64,000 bases of DNA from Notospermus geniculatus. Lineage: Eukaryota > Nemertea > Pilidiophora > Heteronemertea > Lineidae. The stretch spans positions 1 to 64,000 of the forward strand of contig NMRB01003362.1 of NCBI GenBank assembly GCA_002633025.1. The letters are read 5' to 3'. Under the pieces are notes generated by a model, which was not told the origin of the DNA, ran no database searches, and saw only the letters and a program-made list of their open reading frames with translations. The translations under genes were made by a program, and so were the position numbers. Every line of letters starts with the position of its first letter. Positions within the stretch are counted from its first letter, which is position 1. Shown here piece by piece: positions 12,304 to 23,387 of this stretch.

Positions 12304-13919
12304 CACAGCGATCCAGTTCGGGCGAATTCCTTGCTCATGACGTAACGTCAGAGTTCACCACATAGTCCGGACGCAAAACCCTGATTTTCTGAGAAGTGGT
12401 ACTTTTTGTATAACAGCAATTTTTTTGCATTTTTTATATCTCTAAATGACAGAGATTCAGAATCCACCGGATGCCACTCTGGCACCCTTGAGCGTTTTGA
12501 GAAAATCCCGTTTGAATTTTTGGAACTGACTTTATCATTGGACGTCAGCTGACGCAACGACTGAGCTTTGTACAGGAGAATGGAACCCGATGTACAGCTA
12601 ACTTTTAAACGGTGGCATTTACACCCCATAAATGTATTATCAAGAGATAGAAACCTGGGGCCTCGTAACCAAATAAGCAAGTTTTTGGTACTTTTTACGT
12701 AGTTACGTAANNNNNNNNNNNNNNNNNNNNNNNNNNNNNNNNNNNNNNNNNNNNNNNNNNNNNNNNNNNNNNNNNNNNNNNNNNNNNNNNNNNNNNNNNN
12801 NNNNNNNNNNNNNNNNNNNNNNNNNNNNNNNNNNNNNNNNNNNNNNNNNNNNNNNNNNNNNNNNNNNNNNNNNNNNNNNNNNNNNNNNNNNNNNNNNNNN
12901 NNNNNNNNNNNNNNNNNNNNNNNNNNNNNNNNNNNNNNNNNNNNNNNNNNNNNNNNNNNNNNNNNNNNNNNNNNNNNNNNNNNNNNNNNNNNNNNNNNNN
13001 NNNNNNNNNNNNNNNNNNNNNNNNNNNNNNNNNNNNNNNNNNNNNNNNNNNNNNNNNNNNNNNNNNNNNNNNNNNNNNNNNNNNNNNNNNNNNNNNNNNN
13101 NNNNNNNNNNNNNNNNNNNNNNNNNNNNNNNNNNNNNNNNNNNNNNNNNNNNNNNNNNNNNNNNNNNNNNNNNNNNNNNNNNNNNNNNNNNNNNNNNNNN
13201 NNNNNNNNNNNNNNNNNNNNNNNNNNNNNNNNNNNNNNNNNNNNNNNNNNNNNNNNNNNNNNNNNNNNNNNNNNNNNNNNNNNNNNNNNNNNNNNNNNNN
13301 NNNNNNNNNNNNNNNNNNNNNNNNNNNNNNNNNNNNNNNNNNNNNNNNNNNNNNNNNNNNNNNNNNNNNNNNNNNNNNNNNNNNNNNNNNNNNNNNNNNN
13401 NNNNNNNNNNNNNNNNNNNNNNNNNNNNNNNNNNNNNNNNNNNNNNNNNNNNNNNNNNNNNNNNNNNNNNNNNNNNNNNNNNNNNNNNNNNNNNNNNNNN
13501 NNNNNNNNNNNNNNNNNNNNNNNNNNNNNNNNNNNNNNNNNNNNNNNNNNNNCGCCGTAGGCCCTGAAATTTGGGAGAGTTTTTCTTTCATATGTACCTG
13601 TTATTAGTACTTGTAACTACCGCATAACGGTCTCTTGGCGCATAATTTTTTATTTTTGTGTAGCCTGAATGACGAGATGTAGTTGTTTCAATGATAAGAT
13701 GTCTCTTTTCCGAGGATGACAAGTTAAAAACTTGTCAATTGACAAGATAGACCCTGTCAATTTAAGCATATTCTGAGAACGAGTTCCAGCTTGTCAGTAC
13801 GACGAGAATTTTTTTAGAGTGTGAAGTGCGATCAGCTGTGCCCCGTGGAGGCACGTGGCGCCAGTTCGTGAAACTAAATCGCGTCATGACGCTGCGTCAG
13901 CTCCGTTGAGCTCGCTGTG
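12304..13919. mobile_element. CACAG-ended element inserted into family E
   Basis: The insertion starts CACAGCGA and ends TCGCTGTG, flanked by CAT on both sides (12301-12303 and 13920-13922). The uninterrupted family E copy near 39250 reads CCACCCCATTATCTTC, so CAT is a 3 bp target duplication. CAC termini with a 3 bp duplication fit the CACTA/EnSpm superfamily, but the centre is an assembly gap and no transposase is seen. Confidence 0.6.
12711..13552. other. assembly gap (842 N)
   Basis: An uninterrupted run of N. Any reading frame drawn through it is meaningless. Confidence 1.
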
Positions 13920-13990
13920 CATTATCTTCAACTTAGGATTTAGTCATTTTTTTCGGAGTTCAGGAATGGGACAGGTAAGTGGGAGTTCGC

Positions 13991-15261
13991 CATAATGGTA
14001 ACTCACAACGTGGCATCCATGCAAGATCATGATATTTTTGGTATCAAAAGGTTTCTTGAGGCCCTAAATAATTGCCGTAAAAAGCAAAGGTTGATCCACT
14101 GAAGATGTTGGGAAATATTTAAGTTTATTAGGTGTGCATTTACTTTTGATTAAGGGTGTACATGTACCGCTTTACATAATGTTTTCCACTGTTTTTACCC
14201 TTCGCCTTAACTAACCATCAACATTCCAATGTATTCCTCGCAATGCGTTCGCAATCAACTGGCCATGTTCATGGACGGCAAGGAGTTTGTTCCGAAGCCC
14301 TTGAAAAGGTAAAATTACCTCATTTCGGCTATTCGTAACATGGCACTGACCGCCGGATATCGTTGGCAATGCGTACAAGCTGGAATGGCGGCATCAATGA
14401 CCATCATCAATGTTCTGTGTCGAATTTGTAATCGCCAGTAACAGGAAGCGAGAGTACTCGACCAGCTCAAAAGGAATAGGCAATGGTAATGGGAACGTCT
14501 TCTGCTGCATTTTACATGCACAGGGATGCTAATGGAAATAGGTCAGCTTTAAGGAAGTCCTCTTGCCCGGGGTGTTAGCCGTTGTTTTGGGGTGGAAATA
14601 CTGCACTCCTCCTCAACACGATCGAAATACTCCACCACGGAGAGGTTTCGCATGAAACCACCAAGCACGCTCGAGAGCTTGTATCTGCTATGTGGTGTTG
14701 TTTGCCACATTTTTTTCACACCAGTCTCTTCACCATGGAAACACAGGAATCAGACTTCTTTATTTTTCAATTACACTCATTACATCAGCCATTCCAATCC
14801 ATTTATCGCCAATTAAGGCGCCGAATCTAATTGCAGTTAAGTAATGCTGCACCTCGCTAACGCAAAGAAAAGTTGTCTTTCTTCATCAAGATTTGGTAGC
14901 GCAATCTTTTTTCTTTTTTAAAAATTTTTCAACATGTTAGGTTCAATTCGAACTCTTCCAATTCGAGTTTAAAGCGAACTGGTCGTGCCAGTCAAAGTGT
15001 CAGAATAGAGAATCAAACGCCGCCATCTTGAACCAATCACTTCAGTCAAATCGGGTATTTATTGCCCAATACGAGCATAGTTGCACAACTGCTGCATGTG
15101 GGTGTGCTGCCCCCGCGGAATGGCACTTAGAACACGGTGGTCAACTGCAAGTCTAGCCTAATTTAGTGCTCAAATACGAAATTTGTAACTTCGAAATTGT
15201 GAATTTCTTGGGCCATGAAATTATTCTTATTGTCATTTTTGACTGTCGCGACTAACATCCT
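13991..15261. other. no gene recognised
   Basis: Short frames at 14315-14830 on both strands have no domain or splice context. Otherwise background sequence. Confidence 0.4.
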
Positions 15262-15738
15262 TTAAATTTCGTTGAAATCTTGTAGTACAAAATCTGTTAG
15301 TTTCGACGCTTCATTCAAGTATGACGTCACCACCTTGATACAGATCGACAAAGCAATATCGTTCTGGGTGATTACCTTTGTCGGAGTGTTGTTGGAAGGT
15401 TTCCCCCTATTTCCCGATTGTTCTGGTGGAAAACTCTTGGTTAGCTGGTGTCTTAAGATCGTATTGAAAATGGCTAACTCATCTGGCTTCTCTGCTGCAG
15501 GTAGGGAAGATATCTCTACAAATCCATTTCTCACCAGAGCTTTGCTGTGATGAAATAATCCTGTGTTATGCGACATTTTTGAAAGTGGTCTTCCGACATT
15601 TACACGAACCATTCCGTCTCTCCGCATTGCACACCAGGCTAGAAAAACCCAGAATAAGAGAACGCGCCGTATTCTAGAAGCTTCCTTAAGGGGCATGTAA
15701 GGTTTACCTTTACCTATTGTTTGCAGGGCAGAATACAA
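15262..15738 (-). CDS. possible exon, unidentified single-pass membrane protein
   Basis: This 158-codon open frame is the longest in the left 40 kb outside transposons. I do not recognise the family. The translation starts with a basic N-terminal stretch, then a hydrophobic segment at about residues 27-41 (LLFWVFLAWCAM) flanked by arginines, then a polar region. That layout resembles the first coding exon of a type II Golgi or ER membrane protein. An AAG/GTGGTG donor-like site (about 15330, minus strand) could end the exon before the stop codon. No partner exon is identified, and no repeat copy is seen in the window. It could equally be a chance frame or old transposon debris. Confidence 0.25.
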   Translation of the reverse strand: MYSALQTIGKGKPYMPLKEASRIRRVLLFWVFLAWCAMRRDGMVRVNVGRPLSKMSHNTGLFHHSKALVRNGFVEISSLPAAEKPDELAIFNTILRHQLTKSFPPEQSGNRGKPSNNTPTKVITQNDIALSICIKVVTSYLNEASKLTDFVLQDFNEI

Positions 15739-15766
15739 AAGCTTAAAGTGGACCTTAGAGTCAGGC

Positions 15767-15922
15767 TAAGGCGGTGACAGACTGACGCGTAAGCAGCGCG
15801 TCGGTAAGCGTTCAACCAATCAGGGAGGCGATAACACGGACCGAAACACCTACCGAAGAATCTGATTGGTGGAACGCCTGCAGGACGCGCCGCGTACGCG
15901 CCAGTCTATCACCGGCTAAAGC
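15767..15922. mobile_element. MITE family F, copy 1
   Basis: It shares blocks CAATCAGGGAGGCG, GACCGAAACACCTACCGAAG and AATCTGATTGG with 48813-48976. Arms GGCGGTGACAGACTGACGCG and CGCGCCAGTCTATCACCGGC are inverted. Confidence 0.7.
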
Positions 15923-16852
15923 CTTGTTCACACTTTAGGTGCGGTGCGATTCGCACCTGATTGTTTCCACTGTTAAGCCTATACACTGTTCACACTACTG
16001 CGATGTGGTAAGTAGGCTGTAATCCTTTGTTCAGAACGCGCCGCGTCGCACCGCGCGTGCAGTGTGAACTGGGCTTTACGAATCCATTCACGCGAATTTT
16101 GAGTTCGCCGCGTTGGTCGTGGACAAAAGGACCAGAATGTCTTTGTAGCGCCGAAATCCCCGTGACCGTGATCTCCTTGAATGCTTCACCGAGCAGCCAT
16201 GCAGGATCTTAGAAGGTGCTTGAAGGCACAAATCAGTCCTCTCTGATGTTCCTAAATGTAGTTAGGGCCGACCAGAAGCTGAGCTGCATCAAGAGATGCA
16301 GTGTGGTCACTAAATTTGGTATTCGGCCGCCTGCATACCAATGTTGCATCACTTGATATCAGGAGAGTCGCCTCCCTTTCACACGCTTGAGGTTGACATC
16401 AAGGCTGCTGCCACAGCTGAGCATTCGGAACTTCCGAAGGCAACTGCCGTGACAACTCGCATTTCCCCTCGGACGCAATTCCAGGGCAGCCATCTTGAAT
16501 GCGCAACGATTCCCTTGCGTTTCTGTGGGTTTGGATGCGGTCGCCTCATCACACCTGCAGCACCCTACCCATGAACCAACTAGGTCACACAAGAACGCTG
16601 CGTTATTGGATTAATAATTGGCAGATTGGGTGAGATACCGGTGCCTCAACTTATCCAGCAAATAAGGTTGAACATCTTAACAGGCCAAAATTCGGCCACA
16701 ATAGTCCCACGGTCCTAACGTCGGTGTCACATGACTGTGTTTGTTGATAAACAATATGGCTGCCTTGGACTTGTGTCCGAGGTGAAATTCGCCGCCCAGT
16801 GGACCGATAAGCAGTTCGCCTCAGGTCGTTCCGAATGACAGCTGAGGTTCGT
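15923..16852. other. no gene recognised
   Basis: GC-richer than its surroundings at 15950-16600 with short frames on both strands. I see no domain, CpG-island boundary or splice-bounded coding block that I can support. Confidence 0.4.
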
Positions 16853-16987
16853 CAACAGCCATCTTGTCGAAACTGGGTCGTCGTCATCGTCATGGGGATT
16901 CCCCTACTTGGGATGGGAGAACCAATCATTTGTCACTCTGGAAGAAAATCCCCATGGTGATGACCTAATTTTGGCAAGATGGCTGCT
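16853..16987. repeat. foldback element
   Basis: Arms CAACAGCCATCTTGTCGAAA and TTTTGGCAAGATGGCTGCTA, with CATGGGGATT pairing with AATCCCCATG. About 135 bp. Confidence 0.7.
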
Positions 16988-17164
16988 AGCGAAATTCATC
17001 TAAAAATACACCACTTGAAAGCACATTCAGAAGCACTTTGAACTGAATTCCCCAATCGGAAGCCAATGAAATTTTTGCAGATGAGGGTGATTTGATCATG
17101 CTTCTTTGATCTGACGTAAGTTGCTTGCTGCTTGGTTTTTTATCAAGGACACGAGGAGACAGTA

Positions 17165-17293
17165 GAGAGTTTTCGTAAGGCCCCCAAAACGCCAACGCGA
17201 ATGCCAATCCCACTGTTCGATGCCACGAAGAGAGCACCGAACAATAGGACAGACGTTCGCGTCGGCGTTACGGGGGCTTTTGCGAAAACTCTG
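17165..17293. repeat. foldback element
   Basis: Arms GAGAGTTTTCGTAAGGCCCC and GGGGGCTTTTGCGAAAACTC, with AACGCCAACGCGAA pairing with TTCGCGTCGGCGTT. About 130 bp. Confidence 0.75.
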
Positions 17294-17630
17294 ACGTGAA
17301 CTGATAGGTACGAATATACATGTAGGCATCCAATGCTGGTACAGTGACCGACAACCCCCACTAGAAGTTGCCGACCACGTAAATAGCGTTTGCAAGCAAC
17401 GGAAGTGGTGAAATGTGCTGCCAGCTAAGTAAACGTCCCCACGCCCACGTTTCTCTATGGATCACGTAGTTACTTTGTCTGTTACAAGATCATCCATTTG
17501 CCATCGATGACCGGCTCAAGTCACTAAGAAAAAAGACATCTCACTCTGATCACTAAGAAAGATAAGCAAATAAACAACGTGCCTACCGATAAAGTGAACG
17601 TGCGTCGGCAACTAGCTCCAGCTTTGACCA

Positions 17631-18304
17631 TTAAAGGGAGACCCACTCTTTGTGTCAAATTTTGAATTTTTGAAAAATCGTTAATAAATTCAAATTCACT
17701 TATATCTGCAACATGTCGTGTTTTTTTTAAATCAGCAAACTCATCATTTTAAGTATTTTAATTGGATCCCAAGGGGACCATTGCACAGCACTCATGATGT
17801 CATGAGTGCTCAATGCATATTTTATTAACGTACAACCAATAGGCCTAGGCAGTCACAGTATTAGCTCATTCACTACAAAGGTCGTCAGCCTATTGACACT
17901 ATTCACTGTTAAAAAATATGTGTAAATTTACAGTAGTATCTGTAAATTTGCAGCAGAATTTTCACTGCATGGTTGCTGTAAAATTCATTTTACTGCAAAC
18001 GGCTGTTTTTTAACTGGAAATTAACAGCAAGATTACAGTTTCTCAGTTTTAAATACAGCATTTTTTACAGAATTTATACCATTTTGCTGTAAACTGTAAT
18101 CTTGCTGTTAATTTCCAGTAAAAAAACAGCAGTTTGCAGTAAAATGAATTTTATAGCAACCATGCAGTGAAAATTCTGCTGTAAATTTACTGTACAGATA
18201 TTACAAACATTCTTTAACAGTGTAGTGACATCACAACTCATGGCAATAGTCTACATGGATTGAAAAAAATTCAAAAGTTTACAATGATTGGAGTCTCCCT
18301 TTAA
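17631..18304. mobile_element. TTAA-flanked element family G, copy 1, with nested insertion
   Basis: TTAA borders with inverted ends AGGGAGACCCACTCTTTGTG and ACAATGATTGGAGTCTCCCT. It matches 41054-41360 over most of its length. It contains a 327 bp insertion (17899-18225) that is absent from the other copy. TTAA target duplications suggest a piggyBac- or Kolobok-type non-autonomous element. Confidence 0.85.
17899..18225. mobile_element. foldback MITE with 5 bp target duplication
   Basis: The element starts CTATTCACTGTTAAA and ends TTTAACAGTGTAG, with long inverted arms (TGCAGTGAAAATTCTGCTGT pairs with CAGCAGAATTTTCACTGCAT). TGACA flanks both sides (17894-17898 and 18226-18230). The second copy of the host element reads ATTGACATCAC at this point, the empty site, so the 5 bp duplication is demonstrated inside this window. 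Confidence 0.88.
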
Positions 18305-18689
18305 AACACCGTTTGACATCAGAATGCGACGAAGATGAATATCTCTACCTGAATTCACAGACAGTACACAGACTCTCCTTTCAATAAATATTTTCGCAAC
18401 GGATCACAGCCAAGGTTAAGATTCAGAGACAGGCGGTCCTTAGCAGAAATAAGCCCCCGGGATGAAACTGGCTTACTACGGCTGTAGGATTTGTCTTTGA
18501 CGGGTATAGTCTGCATGGGCGACGGAAACCAACATGTCTCCTTTGTGTAATACGGCGACTAAACTGTACAAAGGGCAATAAAATCTGCCGGTCTCAAACA
18601 AGGCTGTATTATTAAAGGCAAACTTCTCCCCTGAACGGACTTTCCAGGAGCTGACCGCATGTCGTATATACGTAATACTACATGCGGAG

Positions 18690-18984
18690 CGGCGTGGTCT
18701 AGTGGTTAACGAGACGGACTCCTGATCGGAGGGTCCCGGGTTCGATTCCCAGTCCAAACCAAGAAAAAACACACTTTGCCTCACTTGCTTCACCCCACCC
18801 AGGTGTAAAAGGGGTACCTGGCTGGTAGTGATGGCCTATGTTAATATTAGTCCAAGAGCGCTGAAATCGGCTGCCGGGACTGTAATACTCCCTGGGAAGT
18901 GGAGATATGAAATTGGAATGAACAGGGGCTGGGGGTAATAATCGTGAAGTGCCTTGAAAAGGCACACACATTTATTATTATATA
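18690..18984 (+). mobile_element. tRNA-derived SINE
   Basis: A tRNA-like head carries a good RNA polymerase III A box (TGGTCTAGTGG, 18695-18705) and a perfect B box (GGTTCGATTCC, 18739-18749). It is followed by about 230 bp of unrelated body and a TTATTATTATAT tail at 18971-18983. The CCTTGAAAAGGCAC stretch before the tail resembles the 3-prime tails of L2/CR1-mobilised SINEs. The anticodon stem pairs poorly, so this is a retroposon and not a tRNA gene. Confidence 0.82.
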
Positions 18985-18985
18985 A

Positions 18986-19092
18986 TAGGGAGGTTGAGAT
19001 CAACGACTTATCACGGATCCTTATACGTATACGGATAGAATTCTGCACAACATACACGGATCCGTGATAAGTCGCTGATCTCAACCTCCCTA
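18986..19092. repeat. foldback element directly after the SINE tail
   Basis: Arms TAGGGAGGTTGAGATCAACG and GCTGATCTCAACCTCCCTA, with ACTTATCACGGATCC pairing with GGATCCGTGATAAGT. It is 107 bp and sits in the AT-rich SINE tail. Confidence 0.8.
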
Positions 19093-19834
19093 ATGATTTT
19101 AAAATGTTTTCAGAATGATAGCGAGTCATGAGGTGAATAAATTTCATCAAATATACGCCGAGCAGAATAAGTATTTTTGCCGGTTGAAGTGTTCTTTAGT
19201 GTTGCTTTGCATTTAAAAGCTGAACTGCATGAGCAAAAACACTACAGCGCCATGTTCTGAGCCGTTAAGATGAAGATAACGTGGTTTTCCTGTTTAGTGC
19301 CTTTAAAATGATCCCTCCCGCTCTGTCCGGAAAACCTAAATTCATTATGGGTTAGACATCGTTTTATCTTCTTCCTCTTTGAGCACAATAAGAACAGATT
19401 ATGCTGAAAGGCCACACAAGGTCAAATACCTTGTGGACATACAGAAGAAGAGGTCACGATTGCTTTATATGACAAGAACAAATTACATCTGCCTCGGCAT
19501 AAAAGAGACCCCTAATTTGACAAAGTAATACTGATTTTCCCTTATGGTGCTCTCGTGAATTTTCCCGGGGCGTGTTCATACCGCGGTCTTCGTCAACTAC
19601 GAGGATGTTGTTGGTAGAACCGAACTGTTGATAAGCGCAATCTTGGTAAACCGCGACGTACATGTATTCTCGAGCTCCGCTGTGGGGGACATCTAATACA
19701 ACAATCACCGTGATTGATTGATTGGCTGGTTTAGAAGAGGGATGCGGGGTGACTTTTGTCATCAAAGATTCATTTACCGGAAGCCTGGTGCGACAGTCTC
19801 TCACCGAGGGTCAGTTATCGATACGCATTTCTAC
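19093..19834. other. no gene recognised
   Basis: Background sequence; a minus-strand frame near 19454-19804 has no recognisable domain. Confidence 0.4.
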
Positions 19835-19918
19835 CCCAAAAAGGCAGAACCTAGTACATGTACATGTATAGTTGTGCTCGAAATTTAGTGAACCCCACTA
19901 CCATACATGTACTGTGTT

Positions 19919-20563
19919 CTAAGGGCTTGTGTCCACATGTGCGTTTTACCATAAAGGAATCAACCGTAAAGGTTCAACTTACAAATTTAGCATTTTATGA
20001 ATGTGGACAGTATCCCTTTAAACCTCAACAGATTTGCATTCTGACTCTTCCATATGACAGGAGAGACCCTTATGCACGTTTACTGCAAATTTTGTTCAAT
20101 TCCGACTAGTTGATCCTATGATACAAAAGGATTGAATTAATGAGAACCCCACGAACGATGTGAGCGCAGGGTCATCTGTGTAGATTTGAATAGGCCAACG
20201 TACATTTGCACGTGGAACACTAATTGTGCTGGGAATAGCTCTGTTATACTCAGAAATGGAATTCAAAGCATCAAGTTGACAGGTTGATGTACCCCTTCAC
20301 CATAAAAAAAGTTGAAGCTACTGCCTATTACGTAAAGCCAAAATTCAGGCAGTGAGCGACATCCGGTGGCAACACATGAAGTGTATACCTCAGTAAGTTC
20401 ATCGTTCGCAGTTAAACCTTTATGGTTGATTCCTTTATGGTTTTACGCTGCGCGATGCGTTTTAAGATTTAAAAATCTTTTGTTATTTTCCGCCGCTCTG
20501 CTTCCAAACAATGGGCGAAGCGTCAAAACGCAGCGTAAAACGCACATGTGGACCCAGGCCTTA
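19919..20563. mobile_element. nested TIR element
   Basis: Ends TAAGGGCTTGTGTCCACATG and ACATGTGGACCCAGGCCTTA are inverted, with further pairing of TACCATAAAGGAATCAACC and GGTTGATTCCTTTATGG. Non-coding, about 645 bp. Confidence 0.65.
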
Positions 20564-20780
20564 AACATTATTGTCTTATTGTGAAGCCCTGTGATAAATC
20601 ATTTACATTTCTTGATATTTTCATACTACATGTATATTGTAGCTGCTTGCATTATGTCAGTCTACAAGTGAAACGAGGTACATGTACATGTACATGTATA
20701 ATTGGTAATATTTTGAGCTCAGCAAATTCCGTGCATTTCGTGGTGGGGGTCACTAACTTTCGAGCACAACTGTAACTCAC

Positions 20781-21158
20781 GCTAAAAGGGTAAATGTCGT
20801 CCTGGGTATATACAAAGATTACCCAGGATCTCAATCTTCACTAAAACAATACCCTGGGTGTACTTTCGGTAGCTTAACATCACCCAGCATCGTAGTATGA
20901 CACCTGGATTCGAGGTTGTCTCGCCCGTGGTCACGTGACTGCCTGAAGAATGTCATGAACAGCTACACTCAACAAGTACTACCGCGGCGCGAGACCGCGA
21001 GATTCCACGGGATTTCTAAATAGGACTCGTTCCTAGGCACAGATTGCGGAAGCTGGGTGATGTTTGGCTACCGAAACTACACCCAGGGTATTGTTTTAGT
21101 GAAGATTGAGATCCTGGGTTTCTTTGTATATACCCAGGACGACATTTACCCTTTCAGC
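20781..21158. mobile_element. Mutator-like MITE with 9 bp target duplication
   Basis: 378 bp with nearly identical inverted arms of about 110 bp (GCTAAAAGGGTAAATGTCGT and ACGACATTTACCCTTTCAGC). It is flanked by an exact 9 bp duplication GTAACTCAC (20772-20780 and 21159-21167). A 9 bp duplication with long arms is the signature of Mutator-like elements. No transposase is encoded. Confidence 0.85.
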
Positions 21159-21448
21159 GTAACTCACTTTTTCTTCAAAATTGAGTTACATGTAGGTACA
21201 GTTTTGGAGTTACTAGGTTGTGAGGTTCATGTTACTGCATTAGATTTGGTGAAATATTCCATGGGTCTGTATTTTTCTTATGGCAAAACCAAGTAACTTT
21301 CCACCCAGTGCAAGTCCTACAAAGGCAAAACCTAGTAACTCAATTGTTACTATGAACTGGAAGCAGAAGCTTAATCCTTTGCACTTTCACATTTTCTTGT
21401 TTTTCTCAAATTAGCAAAAGTGAGTTACTAGATTCTGCCTTTTTGGGA

Positions 21449-22269
21449 CAGATTTCTTTGATAACGCAAGTTATCGACCTCAAGGCAGATGAAGATATGC
21501 CTGTAGACCTTTCGACAAAGATGGCGGTCTCACCATATGACGTCAGGAGCTTAATGCCATTCAATGGCCGCTGGCACGCTAAGCTGGTCAAGCGGGTCAT
21601 GGACACAAAAGTTAGGTAAAATAGTTGTCTAAGAGGATGCATTTGGGTAGTGCTGTTTGATGCTTGGACAACGAATGGCCACAGCGTCAAAAGGGAGAAC
21701 GAATAGCCACCATCTTTGTTGGAAATGTCCAACGCGTATTTACGTACAACAGATCAAAATAAATCGCATATCGCTTAAAATTTTGTCTTTAAGTTGACAT
21801 CACTACTCTTTTCAAAAGTTATGCAATGTGGTACTCCCGTCGCGATGTAGGCCTAACGTTTTCTCTTGTTCCCTATTATCTTAGTGATTCGATACAAAAA
21901 GACAGCCACAGAGACCATGATCTCTCTCCATTTCGTATCACAGTGTACCAAATACTATAAAGACAGACGCTGAGAGACGAGGGCACTTGACACGGGTCCA
22001 ATAGCACTGTCTTCATTTGCTTCGCCTACTCTTGATTGGTAGCGATGGCTTATTTACTGAGATTATGATATTCTTGATGGTAACGTCAGCAATAACCTTT
22101 ATATTGTACACGTACGTAGTGTTAATAGCGTTAGTTCCGACGAAAACAGGGAGTTTAAAACATCTTCCCGGTAACGGCAACAAGACTTCTAAGTCTTCAA
22201 CACAAATTATCGTTAGTTTTAGCGTAAAAGTATCTTCGTTTAGCGGGACGATTTCCTAAACCCCCTTTC
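21449..22269. other. no gene recognised
   Basis: No domain, RNA gene or clear repeat boundary seen. Confidence 0.4.
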
Positions 22270-22564
22270 TGGGCGGCTTTCCATTGGAGCGTTTCCGTGC
22301 GCGGAAACGCCCGAAAGCATTTTTTTTCGCGCCGTTGTAACATCTGTGAGTGCTTTTGTAGCTCAGTGTTCCCCAACAATAGACGCGGCCTAGAATGGTT
22401 ATTGTTGGGTTAGTTGCCGCTTAATCTGTCAGGAGGGAAACAATAAGAAAAACACAGAAATACGGGGAACACTGATCGACTTTACACCGTGACCAACGCC
22501 GCGGTAAAAAAACAATGATTTCGAGCGTTTCCCCTCACGGAAACGCTCCAGTGGAAAGCCGCCC
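22270..22564. mobile_element. foldback element, 295 bp
   Basis: Ends GGGCGGCTTTCCATTGGAGC and GCTCCAGTGGAAAGCCGCCC are inverted, followed by GTTTCCGTGCG pairing with CTCACGGAAAC. Confidence 0.8.
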
Positions 22565-22610
22565 TTAGACTTTTTCAATTCATAACGAAAGCTTTATAGT
22601 TGCCACGTAG

Positions 22611-22838
22611 GTGCGTAAATTTAAACGGGGCTATTCTCCAGTAGAGAATCAGGCAAATTTCACCCTGATTGATCAGTTACAACGACATGGTTATCTGAAA
22701 GAAAATGTTTATTGCATCTTTCCAGAGAAACGACCCTCGGAATATCTTGCATGCATTTTAAAAGACAAAAGAGCAGACGAAATTGACTCTAATGCTGGTA
22801 ACGGAAGTACATTTGTAGGTGTACTCTCTGCAGATTAA
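22611..22838 (+). CDS. possible terminal exon, unidentified
   Basis: A 75-codon open frame with plausible protein-like composition (residues 10-20 read SPVENQANFTL; 37-47 read CIFPEKRPSEY) ends in TAA. It follows a TAG that could be a splice acceptor (GCCACGTAG at 22600-22609), but no pyrimidine tract stands out. No domain is recognised and no upstream exon was found. A chance frame remains quite possible. Confidence 0.18.
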   Translation: MRKFKRGYSPVENQANFTLIDQLQRHGYLKENVYCIFPEKRPSEYLACILKDKRADEIDSNAGNGSTFVGVLSAD

Positions 22839-23387
22839 TTCCGTTACTGCAATAACAATTGCTTACATCACCATACATGTATGTGTGGTATTCTTTCAGT
22901 TTTTTGCATGCTAGTTGATGCTGGGAGTCATTTCTCAATGGGCGTAACTTTATACTGGATGACATAATTTTTCTGTAATTTGCGAATCGATGTTGAAAAT
23001 TGTCGATAAAATGTAATTCTCCGTTACCGGAGAATTGCCCAACGCATAAAATTTGATGTCATTTTTCACGTTTACATTGTACGCTTATCGCGACTCTCTC
23101 AAACCCACAGTGGCCAGGAGTACATTAGTACACTCACCAGTCGACGCTATCGTTATGTATTTCTGACATCCACGGCCATCATCAATCTTTGAGCAGTTCA
23201 CACGACGCAAGGTGGCGTACGGAAAAATTACCGGGTGATTGATCATTTTTAGGGTGTTTCATTAGTCGATATCGATCACGTTACAAATTCGCGATGTCGC
23301 GGATGCAATTCATGATGTCCGTCAACGGACTGCTGCTTCTACCGATTGGAATACATGTAATTGCTTGCAGAGAAATGCGGCGACTTC
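22839..23387. other. no gene recognised
   Basis: Contains a short hairpin-like TCTCCGTTACCGGAGAA at about 23018; otherwise background. Confidence 0.4.

Larger units (their letters stand above)
12141..13990. mobile_element. TIR element family E, copy 1, split by an insertion and a gap
   Basis: The left end TACTCTAAACTCCCACTTAC and the right end GGTAAGTGGGAG are inverted, with CATTCCTGAAATCGG pairing with TCGGAGTTCAGGAATG and CCTAAGTTGAAGA pairing with TCTTCAACTTAGG. Copy 2 lies at 37976-39327. Relative to copy 2 this copy is interrupted at CCACCCCAT by the 1.6 kb element at 12304-13919. Confidence 0.7.
19835..21448. mobile_element. 1.6 kb composite TIR element
   Basis: The outer ends CCCCAAAAAGGCAGAACCTA and AGATTCTGCCTTTTTGGGA are inverted. 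Subterminal GTTACTAGGTT-type words recur inside (21209, 21276, 21320). GTGCTCGAAATTTAGTGAAC at 19873 is inverted at about 20748-20768. At least two other elements are nested inside (19919-20563 and 20781-21158). Confidence 0.65.

Noticed and set aside
12695-13591. A ~300-codon open frame on the minus strand
   Set aside because: Almost entirely N; no coding information.
18690-18760. tRNA gene
   Set aside because: A and B boxes are good but the anticodon stem pairs poorly and a SINE body and tail follow, so it is a retroposon head.
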